DNA of 64,000 bases from Clostridium sp. OS1-26 (GCF_030915445.1 NZ_CP133264.1:4373208-4437207); one strand, 5' to 3'; counted from the first letter of the stretch, positions 17,318 through 26,615 are shown. Numbers and translations are program-made. The notes: generated by a model from the letters alone, not told the origin.

Positions 17318-17806
17318 ATGAATCAAGAAATAATTAAAAAACTTGAAATGATACAAGAAATTTTGGATAAGGATATTTCATATATTGTATTAGCACTAGT
17401 AGAAAAAAAGAATGATAATGAATGTACAAAAGTTGTTAAATCAATAGAAAGCATAGAAGAATTTTTATGGATAAAAAGTCAGTATGAATATATAAGATTT
17501 GGTGATGTTTTATTTTGGGTAGATGACAAAAAATTCAAAGAACATCAGAACGATATTATTATGTATGGAGTTCCCAATAAGAATCAATATATATGTATAG
17601 GACAAGTAGAGCCATATCCAATATTAATTAATAAAGAAAATGGAAATGTATATTGTGTAACTAGTGAATTGGGTGAGAAATGTCTTATAAAGCAATATAA
17701 CAAATTTGAAGATTTTTTTAATCAATATGTAATTGGAGAGAAGTATCTAGAACTTGGAAGTAGTGAAAGATGGTATAATTTTATGAAACAACATAAGATA
17801 ATATAA
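17318..17806 (+). CDS. SUKH-like immunity protein (paralogue of 16520)
   Basis: A 162-residue protein starting at ATG 17318 (SD gaaaggtg). It is collinear with 16520-17017: YEYIRFGDVLFWVDDKKF, QYICIGQVEPYPILINKENG, FFNQYVIGEKYLELG and RWYNFMKQHKII. The pair of toxin-tail plus immunity units at 16390-17017 and 17037-17806 is a tandem duplication of one module. A terminator follows at 17855. Confidence 0.6.
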   Translation: MNQEIIKKLEMIQEILDKDISYIVLALVEKKNDNECTKVVKSIESIEEFLWIKSQYEYIRFGDVLFWVDDKKFKEHQNDIIMYGVPNKNQYICIGQVEPYPILINKENGNVYCVTSELGEKCLIKQYNKFEDFFNQYVIGEKYLELGSSERWYNFMKQHKII

Positions 17807-17854
17807 CTATAAGCATCAAAGATTTGCAGTACAAAGTTACAAATATTAAATAAT

Positions 17855-17898
17855 AAATCTAGTAGTGAGCAATTGGTGCTTTCTACTAGATTTTTAAA
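17855..17898 (+). terminator. Terminator after the duplicated module
   Basis: Perfect 11-bp stem aaatctagtag (17855-17865) with ctactagattt (17883-17893), followed by T residues. Confidence 0.75.
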
Positions 17899-17957
17899 TT
17901 TAATATTTTAGTAAGAAGTGCTTTTTATTTATGAGTAGGTACTGTTACTTCATTTAG

Positions 17958-18713
17958 AATGAATATTCTTACGATGCTTTTGGAAATGTGCTAGATAGTA
18001 GAGAAGAAGTCCATAGTAGAATAACTTATGCTGGTCAGCAGTTGATGGTATAACTAAGTAGTATTATTTAAGAGCTAGATTCTATAATTCTGTTATTGGC
18101 AGGTTTACACAAGAGGGTATTTATAGAGGTGATGGATTAAATCTTTATGCTTATTGCGTAAATAATCCAGTTAGGTATTATGACCCTAGTAGATATGTAT
18201 TTTTAAATAATTTATTGTATGACTCTCTGGAAGATATCGCAATATGTACAAAGAAAGCACCGGGTGAAGAAGCAACGTATGGTTATTGGACAAGAGAAAG
18301 AGGCAATTCTAATTTTGTATTCACAAATACTGATAATAAGCCTTTTTATAAGAGTGTAGAAACATTAATGAACGCACATAATGCGACTTGTGTTCCATAT
18401 AAAGGTGGGCAAGTAGATTTTGATCATTTTGTTGTATTTACAGTAGATGTAGAAGTTTCATCTAAAAGATCAATAACTCATCCAAATACTAATAAGGAAA
18501 TTGCTAGAACGATTGTTGAACATAGTGGAGATTATAGTAAGATGTATAGTAAAAATGTAATGGGAATTGCCAGCGGTTTGCAAAGGTCTTAAGAGATGGC
18601 GAAAAGTATTATTGAAACAGCTAATAGATATGCTAATAGTGATATATTATCAGAAGATGAAAAAATTGAATATATAAATAAGTTATTAAAAGGCAAACAA
18701 AAAGAGTTTGGGT
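17958..18713 (+). pseudogene. Degenerate Rhs core with toxin tip
   Basis: The Rhs core is recognisable but broken. NEYSYDAFGNVLDSREEVHS, then GQQ and loss of one T near 18042, then TAG at 18059-18061 where related copies read CAG. The core resumes as YYLRARFYNSVIGRFTQEG and NLYAYCVNNPVRYYDPS. The tip is open to TAA 18590-18592 (ATYGYWTRERGNSNFVFTNT, YKGGQVDFDHF), then continues in frame for 40 more codons (KSIIETANRYANSDILSEDE) to TAA 18711-18713. The G.W...RGNS start is seen in other Rhs nuclease tips. No conserved nuclease His motif is visible. Confidence 0.6.
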
Positions 18714-18748
18714 AAACTATTCATGAAGAAAATTTAGTAAAAGGAGAT

Positions 18749-19105
18749 ATGTACAATGGCAAAAAAACATTTAATAATGAAGTATACGGAAAAATGATTT
18801 ATAAAGAGAATTTTTGGGAAATTAAGGAGCCGGTAAAGTTTAAAATATGTAATAGAGATATACAAATTAAATCGGAGGTTGGAATTTATAATATTATATA
18901 TGAAGAATTTAATATGGGATTAATGAGTGAAAAAATAGAACAATTTCATAGAAATAATCCTGAATTACTTAATGCTGATGAAGCAGAAAAAATAAAAAAT
19001 GAGCAAAAAGAATTTTATAAAAAGCATCTAATAGATAATATTGATAAAATTTGTGATAACATTGAAGAAGCTGCTTTGCGTAAAGTTGATTCAATGAATA
19101 TTTAA
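18749..19105 (+). CDS. Hypothetical protein, candidate immunity protein
   Basis: A 118-residue protein starting at ATG 18749, with SD aaaggag only two bases away (short spacing). It begins with a beta-rich half (KMIYKENFWEIKEPVKFKIC) followed by a helical, charged half (LNADEAEKIKNEQKEFYKKH). I recognise no family. It sits 36 bases after the toxin tip at 17958-18713, so an immunity role is the likely reading. A weak hairpin (aaatacca / tggtattt, 19125-19152) follows. Confidence 0.5.
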   Translation: MYNGKKTFNNEVYGKMIYKENFWEIKEPVKFKICNRDIQIKSEVGIYNIIYEEFNMGLMSEKIEQFHRNNPELLNADEAEKIKNEQKEFYKKHLIDNIDKICDNIEEAALRKVDSMNI

Positions 19106-19198
19106 AATAACATAACCATATAAATACCATGATTTTTGTGAATTATTGGTATTTGCATGACTTTTATTATATTAAAAATTAATTAGTTTCTATCAGAA

Positions 19199-19408
19199 CA
19201 ATATAATAAGAAAAAAAGCAAATCCTTTCAAAATGCTAACATGACATATGATGAGCTTATAGGAATAATTTTAAAGTTTGATGATGAACCAAAGAAAGAC
19301 CAAAAGACAGAGAAGAAACAAGAGAAGTTGCTGGTAAGCTTTTTTGTATTTTTTTGCAAATTTATATCAAAAGTTGCTATTCGGTATCAAAATTACACTA
19401 TTGAGTAA
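19199..19408 (+). pseudogene. Internally deleted relic of a VgrG-like toxin
   Basis: The open frame joins a segment typical of the N-terminal half of clostridial late-control/VgrG-like proteins (NANMTYDELIGIIL) directly to the Lys/Glu linker found in 2955-4697 (FDDEPKKDQKTEKKQEK against FNDEPKAGQKIEKKQEKK). Everything between is missing. After the linker the reading drifts into Phe-rich non-homologous sequence and stops at 19406-19408. This relic marks the distal end of the cassette region. Confidence 0.6.
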
Positions 19409-20031
19409 GGAAAAAAATAAAACTGAAAAAAATATGATATAATTTTGTCAAAAAGAGGCAAATGGTTTGTTAGGAGAGTTAGCGATGAAATAATAATATT
19501 TTATGAAGATTTACAAAAAAAGATGGAAGTATAGGCTTATACCAATGGTTATTTTAATGCTTATCGCTGTTGGCATGTTGTGCACGACATGGGTTACATA
19601 TTAATCAATATGAGTGTATTTTATACAATATTGTTGAAAATGTATAAAATATGTGATAAAATGGAACCCAAGGCAGAATTTAATTAAATTTAAAAAAATA
19701 TTAAATATATCAAAGGCCAAAGGTGTGTGCATAATTTAAATATCTAATCTATAGAATTAGTTATATAAATGCCCCTATATTCATAAGGATTTTATGAAAA
19801 TAGAGGTTTGTTTATTGTGCAAAAAAGGGGGGGATATAGAAGTCAGCATAAAAAAGCAAATACCAATGGTTCCATATTCCGTAAGTGCTTTTACCTATAA
19901 TAAAAAGGGAAAAATACTTATATATAGTTTAAAAAATATTTTGCCTTTAAAAATGATCTGTCAGAAGTTGATTTCTTTGATGGATTGAAGTAAGAAAGAA
20001 CTTTAAATTATTAATAACGGGGGGACGCTTT
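19409..20031 (+). other. Gene-poor stretch with two weak small ORFs
   Basis: An ORF at 19503-19604 would encode a 33-residue single-span membrane peptide (RLIPMVILMLIAVGMLC), but its SD is poor. An ORF at 19794-19988 (64 codons, SD aagga) has a plausible core (KKQIPMVPYSVSAFTYNKKG); a +1 shift near its end gives a cleaner tail (NDLSEVDFFDGLK, stop). Neither is assignable. No other structure is seen. Confidence 0.25.
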
Positions 20032-20997
20032 ATGTATAAAAAATTATCGTACTTATTATTAATATTAATTTCAATTGTATTTAATACACATCATGTATAT
20101 GCAAATAATACTGCTAAACCAGATATAAAATGGATAGAAGGACCTAAGACTGTGGATGTTGGAAGCGATTTAGCAAAGCTAGATTTGCCTGATGAATATG
20201 TTTTTGCAAATGGAGAAGATGCAAAAAAATTGATGAAACAAATGGATAATTCCGTTACAGGAAGAGAACAAGGAATAGTTTTTTCAAAAGATACTAAACA
20301 AAACTGGTTTGTTTTATTTGAATTTGATCCAATAGGATATGTAAGGGACAATGATGCTAAAAAAATAAATGCAGATAAATTATTAGAAGAGATAAAAAAA
20401 GGAACAGAAAAAGACAATGAGAAAAGAAAACAAAAAGGTACTCCTACGCTAGATATAATTGGGTGGGATGAAAAACCACACTATGATGATAAGAGTCATA
20501 ATTTAGTTTGGTCAGTTTTGAGTAACAGTGAAGGTGAAAAAATAGTAAATTATAATGTAAGAATTCTTGGACGTGGTGGAGTAACTGAAGTTACTTTAGT
20601 TGCAGGTAAAGATGAAATGGAAAAGGTAAAACCTCAATTAGATACTATAATTAGCAAATACTCTTATAAAGAGGGTAAAAAATATACGGACTATATAAAG
20701 GGAGATAAAGTTTCTGAATTGGGTCTGACAGCACTAATTGCAGGTGGTGCTGGAGCAGCGGCAGCAAAGACAGGGTTGCTTGCTAAACTATTGCTCATAT
20801 TTAAGAAGATATGGATAGTAGTTATATTAGGCATAGGTGGACTTTTTAAGAAAATAATCAGCAAATTTAAAAAGAAATCTTCTGGTATTGAAGAAAATAC
20901 TTCAAATATAGATGCTAATAATTTAATTAATTCTAATATGGAAACAGCAGAAGAAATATCTGCAACATCAAGTGATTTGGAAAAGAAAAAGGATTAA
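20032..20997 (+). CDS. DUF2167 family membrane-anchored protein
   Basis: A 321-residue protein with an N-terminal signal/anchor (residues 5-25, YLLLILISIVF). The DUF2167 extracytoplasmic domain follows (GPKTVDVGSDLAKLDLPDEY, GIVFSKDTKQNWFVLFEFDP, GWDEKPHYDDKSHNLVWSVL, LGRGGVTEVTLVAGKDEME), then C-terminal hydrophobic segments (GLTALIAGGAGAAAAKTGLL, IWIVVILGIGGLF) and a lysine-rich end. The family's function is unknown. SD ggggg precedes ATG. It appears to head an operon with 21014 and 21863. Confidence 0.85.
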   Translation: MYKKLSYLLLILISIVFNTHHVYANNTAKPDIKWIEGPKTVDVGSDLAKLDLPDEYVFANGEDAKKLMKQMDNSVTGREQGIVFSKDTKQNWFVLFEFDPIGYVRDNDAKKINADKLLEEIKKGTEKDNEKRKQKGTPTLDIIGWDEKPHYDDKSHNLVWSVLSNSEGEKIVNYNVRILGRGGVTEVTLVAGKDEMEKVKPQLDTIISKYSYKEGKKYTDYIKGDKVSELGLTALIAGGAGAAAAKTGLLAKLLLIFKKIWIVVILGIGGLFKKIISKFKKKSSGIEENTSNIDANNLINSNMETAEEISATSSDLEKKKD

Positions 20998-21013
20998 AAG
21001 AGAGGGCTATAAA

Positions 21014-21781
21014 ATGAATCAAGATTTTAATAATAATTTAGCAAACACAGAAATAGAACCAAGCAATAAAAGAAGCAAAAGAAGGACAAGATTAACAACT
21101 ATTGCTGGTATCCTTGTTATAATTGCAATGAGTATATATGGATTTAAAATAATAGAAGATCAGAAAGAAGAAGCAGCTCAAAAATATATAATGTCAATAT
21201 CTCAAAAGTTAATAGATAACACTGCTGTTAAAACAAATCCTGCAGAAAAAAAGGACTATGGAAAGCTTGCTCCATTAGTAAACATTGCAAATGAGGATGT
21301 TGATAAAATTATTTCATTAGATAAGAACCTTAAAAAAGAATTAGATTCAAATATGTTTAAAAATAGCATGAGTACCAATGAATTTATAGGAAGTCCAGCT
21401 GCGATAGAGCAATCAAGAAAAAAAATAAGCAGTTTAAACAGTTCACTTGCTAAATATGAAACAGGTGTAAAAGAGAATAAAACTAATATTGATAAGAAAC
21501 TAGGACAGTATAAGGGAATAGATACTGAATTTGAAAAAAAATTAATAAATGATTACAACGCTCTAAGAAAAGAAAATTATGATAAGGATATGAAAGAATT
21601 AAATTCAGCAAAATCTCTTGTAGCAGCAATGGATAAATATCTGGAATTTTTACAATCAAAAGAAGGCCAATATGTTATTTCAGGTGGTGTAATCAATTTC
21701 TATAGCCAAAGCGATGTAGAAGAGTGTAATAAATTAGCAGGTAATGTAACAGAATTAAGCAAACAATTTAAAACTAAATAA
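21014..21781 (+). CDS. Hypothetical single-span membrane protein
   Basis: A 255-residue protein from ATG 21014, 16 bases after the DUF2167 stop. It has a basic N-terminus (SNKRSKRRTRLTT), one membrane span (IAGILVIIAMSIYGFKII, about 33-50) and a long helical extracytoplasmic part with coiled-coil character (LDKNLKKELDSNMFKNSM, IDKKLGQYKGIDTEFEKK). It has no Cys and no recognised domain. The longer reading from 20972 overlaps the upstream gene and lacks an SD. Confidence 0.7.
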   Translation: MNQDFNNNLANTEIEPSNKRSKRRTRLTTIAGILVIIAMSIYGFKIIEDQKEEAAQKYIMSISQKLIDNTAVKTNPAEKKDYGKLAPLVNIANEDVDKIISLDKNLKKELDSNMFKNSMSTNEFIGSPAAIEQSRKKISSLNSSLAKYETGVKENKTNIDKKLGQYKGIDTEFEKKLINDYNALRKENYDKDMKELNSAKSLVAAMDKYLEFLQSKEGQYVISGGVINFYSQSDVEECNKLAGNVTELSKQFKTK

Positions 21782-21862
21782 AAACCGAATAATAGGAATG
21801 ACACTTTGTCTTGTAAATTGATAAGTTACATGCTTAAAAATTAAGAAGGAGAATGCTTTTTT

Positions 21863-22396
21863 ATGACAGATTTACAACAGGTATTAACAAAATTTTGTAT
21901 AGATAAATGTACAAAAAGTGCAATGAAGAGAAAAGCTAAAATAGATGAAAGTGGCAATTTAGTACTAAAAGAATCAAAAATAATAATTATTTTATCGATT
22001 ATATTATTTATTATGATGTTACTTTCCATGGTTTTAGCTATATTAATAGATATGGATAGTGAAGCAAGAGATGCGATACTAGTATTTGGAGGGGTTTTTA
22101 TTATTCCATTCATAGTTTTATTTATATACTTAGGGGTTTCAAAGAAAATTGTTACCCAAGATAGTGTAATTAGCTGTGGACTTTTAGGGAAAAAGCATAT
22201 GAAATTTACTTTAATAGACAGTGTACAATATAAAAGAAACGGTAATAGATTGATTTTAAATGGAAATGGTAAGAAAATGATGATACCAATTATGCTAGAT
22301 GGATTCAATGATTTTTTTGAAATTCTACAAAAAAAAGTTGGTGAAGAAAAATGTAGAGTTGCCAAGGTAGCGATAGATGCACTAATGCTAAAGTAA
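21863..22396 (+). CDS. Membrane protein with PH-like C-terminal domain (DUF6560-like)
   Basis: A 177-residue protein with two membrane spans (IIIILSIILFIMMLLSMVLA, then ILVFGGVFIIPFIVLFIYL) followed by a small beta-rich domain (KKIVTQDSVISCGLLGKKHM, SVQYKRNGNRLILNGNGKKM) reminiscent of bacterial PH/YcxB-type domains. Family naming is tentative. SD aaggag precedes ATG by 12 bases. It is last in the presumed three-gene unit and is followed by a strong terminator. Confidence 0.65.
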   Translation: MTDLQQVLTKFCIDKCTKSAMKRKAKIDESGNLVLKESKIIIILSIILFIMMLLSMVLAILIDMDSEARDAILVFGGVFIIPFIVLFIYLGVSKKIVTQDSVISCGLLGKKHMKFTLIDSVQYKRNGNRLILNGNGKKMMIPIMLDGFNDFFEILQKKVGEEKCRVAKVAIDALMLK

Positions 22397-22463
22397 TATT
22401 TTTAAAATAAAGATGGATGAACAAGGTTTCTTACGTTACCGCATAATTAAATGAGAATATAAT

Positions 22464-22493
22464 AAAACCCTATGCCGCGCATAGGGTTTTTAA
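22464..22493. terminator. Bidirectional terminator between convergent genes
   Basis: Perfect stem aaaaccctatgc (22464-22475) with gcatagggtttt (22479-22490), a 3-base loop, with T and A tracts on either side. Confidence 0.85.
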
Positions 22494-22523
22494 ACAATCT
22501 TTTAAAGTATTTAAACAGCTACT

Positions 22524-22898
22524 TTAAAGAGTTATGTTAATATCGTACCCGCATACAGGGCAATTTTTAGCGTTTAACAACACCTCTGTATCAAACAAAG
22601 TACGTCTAATTAAAAGTTTACCACATTTAGGACAATAAGTATTTTTATCAGCCTCCTGAACATTTCCTATGTATACGTAATTAAGGTACTGTTTTGCTAT
22701 ATCTCTGCATAGATTCATTCTTTCTAAAGAAGTGGCTGGAGCTTCGAATTTATATGAAGGAAAATATCTTGATAAATGAAGAGGAATGTTAGGATTTAAA
22801 TCTGCTATCCATTTGCATAATTTGCTAACTTCGTCTTCCGAATCGTTATAGCCTTCTATTAAAAGAGTAGTTATTTCAAGGTGACATTTGTTATGCAT
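22524..22898 (-). pseudogene. amrS: AmmeMemoRadiSam radical-SAM protein, C-terminal fragment only
   Basis: 124 residues match only the C-terminal part of AmrS-type radical SAM enzymes (CHLEITTLLIEGYNDSEDEV, WIADLNPNIPLHLSRYFPSY) plus the C-terminal zinc-ribbon-like CPKCG...CPVCG. The N-terminal half with the CxxxCxxC cluster motif is missing; full-length members are about 290 residues or more. The formal ATG lies one base after the stop of the MEMO-AMMECR1 gene, with no SD of its own in the expected place, so a deletion has removed the 5' half exactly at the gene junction. It probably cannot do radical SAM chemistry. Confidence 0.75.
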
Positions 22899-22899
22899 C

Positions 22900-24303
22900 T
22901 TATTTATGTCTTATAACCTCAAAACGTTCAATGCTGTAGTTTTCCAATGGATTTATACCTGCTTTTTTAAAAGTTATGTCTATTTGTTCATCAACAGTAT
23001 CTACACCGCTTAAATCAGGTAATAAAAGTCCTGTTTTTCTTCCACTTCGAACAATAACACCATATTTTTTAGGATCTAGAGTCTCACGGGAAGCTTCTTC
23101 AGGAGGCATTAATACATCTACTGAATAGATTATATCATCCAGCTCTTCTTCTTCTACTGGTGAAAACCTAGGGTCTCTTTCGCCAGCTTCTATTGCATTT
23201 CTGATTATTTCCTCAGCAGTATTTTCATAAGCTGGGAAAATAGTTCCTATGCAGCCTCTAAGTTCACCATCTTTTTTTAGTGAGACAAACACACCTCTCT
23301 GTTCATTTAACATATCCTCTGTTACATAACCTGGCATATCTATTGTTTCACCGGTTTTAACGTGATGCTCAAGCGTTTCCCGTGCAAGTTTAACATATTT
23401 ATCTTCATTGTCTCTTATTTTTTTCATAGAGTTTTTTCTTTTATCTATAATTTTTTCTAAGTAATTTTTATCCTCTACCTCATCTGTATTAAACCTCATA
23501 ACTCCATAGCCTATGCCAAAAGGACCTTCATAAGACAGTATTTCACCACTGATCTTTCTTCCTTCCATGGTACCAAGTAAAATATCAAAAGATCTTAAAC
23601 CGCATTCTCCAGCGGATTCAATCATATCTTTATCCATATAAAATACTCCCATTACATCTCCAGATTTAAGAAGTTCTAATATTTTTTCATCAAAGACTTT
23701 TCCATCTGGACTATAACCATAAGGAGCTTTATCATTGAGTTTATGGGATAAGTCACCAGAGGCTATTACCACAACATTAGTGTTAGATAGTTCAACAGCC
23801 TGCTTTATTGATATGCCAAATTTATACAAATCAGTTTCTGATAGAAGGCCATAAGTAATATGAACTAATTTATAATTGCTATATTCTTTATTTACAAAAT
23901 ATAGGGGTACCATTGCTCCATGGTCAAGTTCATGGCTGATATTGTATCTTCCTGCAATATCCTCATTTATAGCAATTGTAGGTACACCCATTCCATGAGC
24001 ATAATTTTTTATATTTTCAGTTAAATTTAGATCTATTGTTATATCGAATTCTACATCTGGTGCATTAAAATTTCCGAAATCACCGGAAATGTGGTTGCTA
24101 TCTGTTAATGCTATGGCATCTCTGAACATAGGACCATGGGGAGTTATAATTATTATCGTTTCAGGTTCTAATTTGCTTATTTCCTTTGCAACATTAAAGC
24201 ATGCATCTATAGTTGAAGATGCATCTAACTCTTCTCCTTTACCAACTTCAGATACTAATATAGGTGGATGAGGCATAATAAAATGTCCTAATATTTTACC
24301 CAT
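22900..24303 (-). CDS. amrA: AmmeMemoRadiSam system protein: MEMO-AMMECR1 fusion
   Basis: A 467-residue fusion. Residues 1-270 are a MEMO / class III extradiol dioxygenase-like (LigB) domain: MPHPPILVSEVGKGEE, TIIIITPHGPMFRDA, ELDHGAMVPLYF, VVIASGDLSHKLNDKAPYG. Residues 290-467 are an AMMECR1 domain: RGVFVSLKKDGELRGCIGT, RNAIEAGERDPRFSPVEEEE. These proteins co-occur with a radical SAM enzyme; the modified substrate is not established. SD ggaggg precedes ATG. The radical SAM partner downstream is truncated. Confidence 0.9.
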   Translation of the reverse strand: MGKILGHFIMPHPPILVSEVGKGEELDASSTIDACFNVAKEISKLEPETIIIITPHGPMFRDAIALTDSNHISGDFGNFNAPDVEFDITIDLNLTENIKNYAHGMGVPTIAINEDIAGRYNISHELDHGAMVPLYFVNKEYSNYKLVHITYGLLSETDLYKFGISIKQAVELSNTNVVVIASGDLSHKLNDKAPYGYSPDGKVFDEKILELLKSGDVMGVFYMDKDMIESAGECGLRSFDILLGTMEGRKISGEILSYEGPFGIGYGVMRFNTDEVEDKNYLEKIIDKRKNSMKKIRDNEDKYVKLARETLEHHVKTGETIDMPGYVTEDMLNEQRGVFVSLKKDGELRGCIGTIFPAYENTAEEIIRNAIEAGERDPRFSPVEEEELDDIIYSVDVLMPPEEASRETLDPKKYGVIVRSGRKTGLLLPDLSGVDTVDEQIDITFKKAGINPLENYSIERFEVIRHK

Positions 24304-24553
24304 TATAAACCCTCCTGATAAATTAAATTTATTACAAATGAAGAACTTGTTGAAAACTATATTCTCACCTAAAGTTTAACACTTAAAATAAATTTAATAC
24401 AAATTTTTAATATAAAAAATTCTGAAAAGTTAAGGAAAAGAATTATGATAAACAGAGTGCTCAGTTTTAATTGGATAAACATGAGAAAAAGGCGATAAAA
24501 TTAATTTATAATTGTGCCATAATATATAAGCCTGTGTTATAATTATCTTACAA
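24304..24553. promoter_or_regulatory. Divergent intergenic region
   Basis: 250 bases between the minus-strand AMMECR1 gene and the plus-strand chemoreceptor. A TATAAT box at 24537-24542 lies only 11 bases before the chemoreceptor ATG. No convincing -35 for it is visible. No other element is recognised. Confidence 0.35.
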
Positions 24554-26608
24554 ATGAAATTATATAAAAAATTAAATTCATTATTACATTCGGAAAAAGG
24601 AGAGAGCAACAATGGCAAAAAAAGAAGTATTAAGGGCGTCATTGTAGGTTTACTGTGTGCTTCTGCAGTTATACCACTTTTGATTGTCGGAATATTTAGT
24701 TATACTTCGCAAACGAAAACCTTTAAAGAGGATTTACATGTTTTACTTAAAAGTAATTTGTCAGAAATAATCAGTGTCATAGACAAGGAAACTAAGGGTA
24801 ATATGGAAATGGTGGAGATGCTTGCTGCAAATCCAGATGCACAATCTATAATAAGAGATCCTCAGAGTGCTCAGAAGCTTTCAGTTACTTTAGATGGAAT
24901 TGTTCAATCTCACAAAAGTATATGTAATGCATATATAGGAACTGTTAATGGAGTTTTCATGGTAATGCCAAAACAGGACATCCCTGCTGGGTTTGATCCA
25001 AGACAGAGGCCATGGTATAAGGATGCTATTAATAAACAAGGACAAGTTATACTTACAGATCCTTATGAAGATAGCTTAAAGAAGGGTACCTTTATGGTGA
25101 CCTTTGCTAAGACGGTAAAAGACTCTTCAAGTGGGGAAATGGCAGGAGTATCAGCAATAGACATAAAACTTGATGATATTTCAAAAATGGTACAGGAAAA
25201 GAAAGTAGGAGAAAAAGGTTATATTGTTCTATTTGATAAGAATGGAACAATTATAGGAAGCAAAGATAAGAGCATTTTGAATAAGACTTCTAAGGAATTA
25301 AATTGGATACCAAAGGTTATATCAAATAAAGAGGACATGTATGAAGATACTATAAATGGGACAAGTTATCTTATATGTACAACTAAAGATAATTCAACTG
25401 GATGGATAGCTGCTGCATTTATACCAAAAATGGAGCTTACAAGTAGAGTTAACAGCGCAAGAAATATGATATTATTAATTTCGTTAGCATCTTTAATAGC
25501 TGCACTATTCATAGGTAATTTAATAGCTGGATTGATATCGAAGCCTGTAGTTAGCTTAGAGAAGACACTAGAAAAGATGAAAGATGGAGACTTTACAGAG
25601 AATATAAATAATAATATAGCTATCTATGAAATAGATAAAATTACTAAAGGAATTAATACCGTAAAAGATGAAATGGTGTTAATATTAAGCAGCATACATA
25701 AAGCATCAGATGATATAAAATCATCTTCAGGTACATTAAAAACCATAACTGAACAGTCTAATGCTGCTGGAGAAGAAATAGCTAAAGTAGTTCAGGAAAT
25801 AGCTAGCGGTGCTGGAAAACAAGCAGAAGCTATGGAAGAAAGTCAAAATTTGATTGTTCAACTTGAAAGTGAAGTAGAAGAATCTATTGTTAGAGCACAA
25901 AATATGGTAGAAATATCAAAGGGAGTTAAAAAATCTACTGAAAATGGAACGAAGATAATTAAAGACTTAAGTGATAAGTTTGTTTTAACCTCGAAGTCTA
26001 GTAGGGAAGTTTCAGAGAAAATTAAAAATCTAGCTGAAAAATCTAATGAGATAAGTACTATCACTGAAACAATCACTGCCATAACGGAGCAAACTAACCT
26101 TTTAGCATTAAATGCAAGCATAGAGGCTGCAAGAGCTGGGGAGTTTGGAAAGGGATTTGCTGTAGTAGCTGGTGAAGTTAGAAAACTTGCAGAGCAATCA
26201 GCTGAATCTGCACTTCAGATAAATAAAGTAACTAATGAAATAAAGACGAGTATTTCAGATCTTTTATTAAAGGTTGAATATTCGATGTCACTAGATAAGG
26301 CTACTGGAGAAAGTGTTAATGTTACTGAAAAGGCATTTGATCATATTGCTGAATCTATTATAACATTAGAGGATAGCATTAAAATTGTAGATAAATCATT
26401 AAATGAAATAAATAATCATAAAGATTTAGTTATATCAAAAATACAGGAAGTTTCATCTGTATCTCAAGAAATAGCAGCTACTACGGAAGAGGTTAGTGCA
26501 TCTACAGAAGAGCAATCCGCAGGACTTGAAGAGATAGTTGCAGCATCAGATATTTTAGAAGGTTTTTCTAGTGATTTAAATGTATTAGTTAAAAAATTTA
26601 AAATTTAA
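24554..26608 (+). CDS. Methyl-accepting chemotaxis protein (dCache-HAMP-MCP)
   Basis: A 684-residue receptor. First membrane span at about 28-50 ([20 protein letters not shown]), extracellular double-Cache domain at about 50-300 ([36 protein letters not shown]), second span at about 305-330, HAMP, then the coiled-coil signalling domain with the conserved tip ([38 protein letters not shown]). dCache domains often sense amino acids or organic acids. There is no good SD before ATG 24554. An SD-like aaaaggagaga at about 24594 points to an out-of-frame ATG. A terminator follows. Confidence 0.93.
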   Translation: MKLYKKLNSLLHSEKGESNNGKKRSIKGVIVGLLCASAVIPLLIVGIFSYTSQTKTFKEDLHVLLKSNLSEIISVIDKETKGNMEMVEMLAANPDAQSIIRDPQSAQKLSVTLDGIVQSHKSICNAYIGTVNGVFMVMPKQDIPAGFDPRQRPWYKDAINKQGQVILTDPYEDSLKKGTFMVTFAKTVKDSSSGEMAGVSAIDIKLDDISKMVQEKKVGEKGYIVLFDKNGTIIGSKDKSILNKTSKELNWIPKVISNKEDMYEDTINGTSYLICTTKDNSTGWIAAAFIPKMELTSRVNSARNMILLISLASLIAALFIGNLIAGLISKPVVSLEKTLEKMKDGDFTENINNNIAIYEIDKITKGINTVKDEMVLILSSIHKASDDIKSSSGTLKTITEQSNAAGEEIAKVVQEIASGAGKQAEAMEESQNLIVQLESEVEESIVRAQNMVEISKGVKKSTENGTKIIKDLSDKFVLTSKSSREVSEKIKNLAEKSNEISTITETITAITEQTNLLALNASIEAARAGEFGKGFAVVAGEVRKLAEQSAESALQINKVTNEIKTSISDLLLKVEYSMSLDKATGESVNVTEKAFDHIAESIITLEDSIKIVDKSLNEINNHKDLVISKIQEVSSVSQEIAATTEEVSASTEEQSAGLEEIVAASDILEGFSSDLNVLVKKFKI

Positions 26609-26615
26609 ATTAATA

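Noticed and set aside
21841-22365. 174-codon minus-strand ORF opposite 21863-22396
   Set aside because: It is antisense to an SD-supported membrane-protein gene, and its composition is that of the complement of coding sequence.
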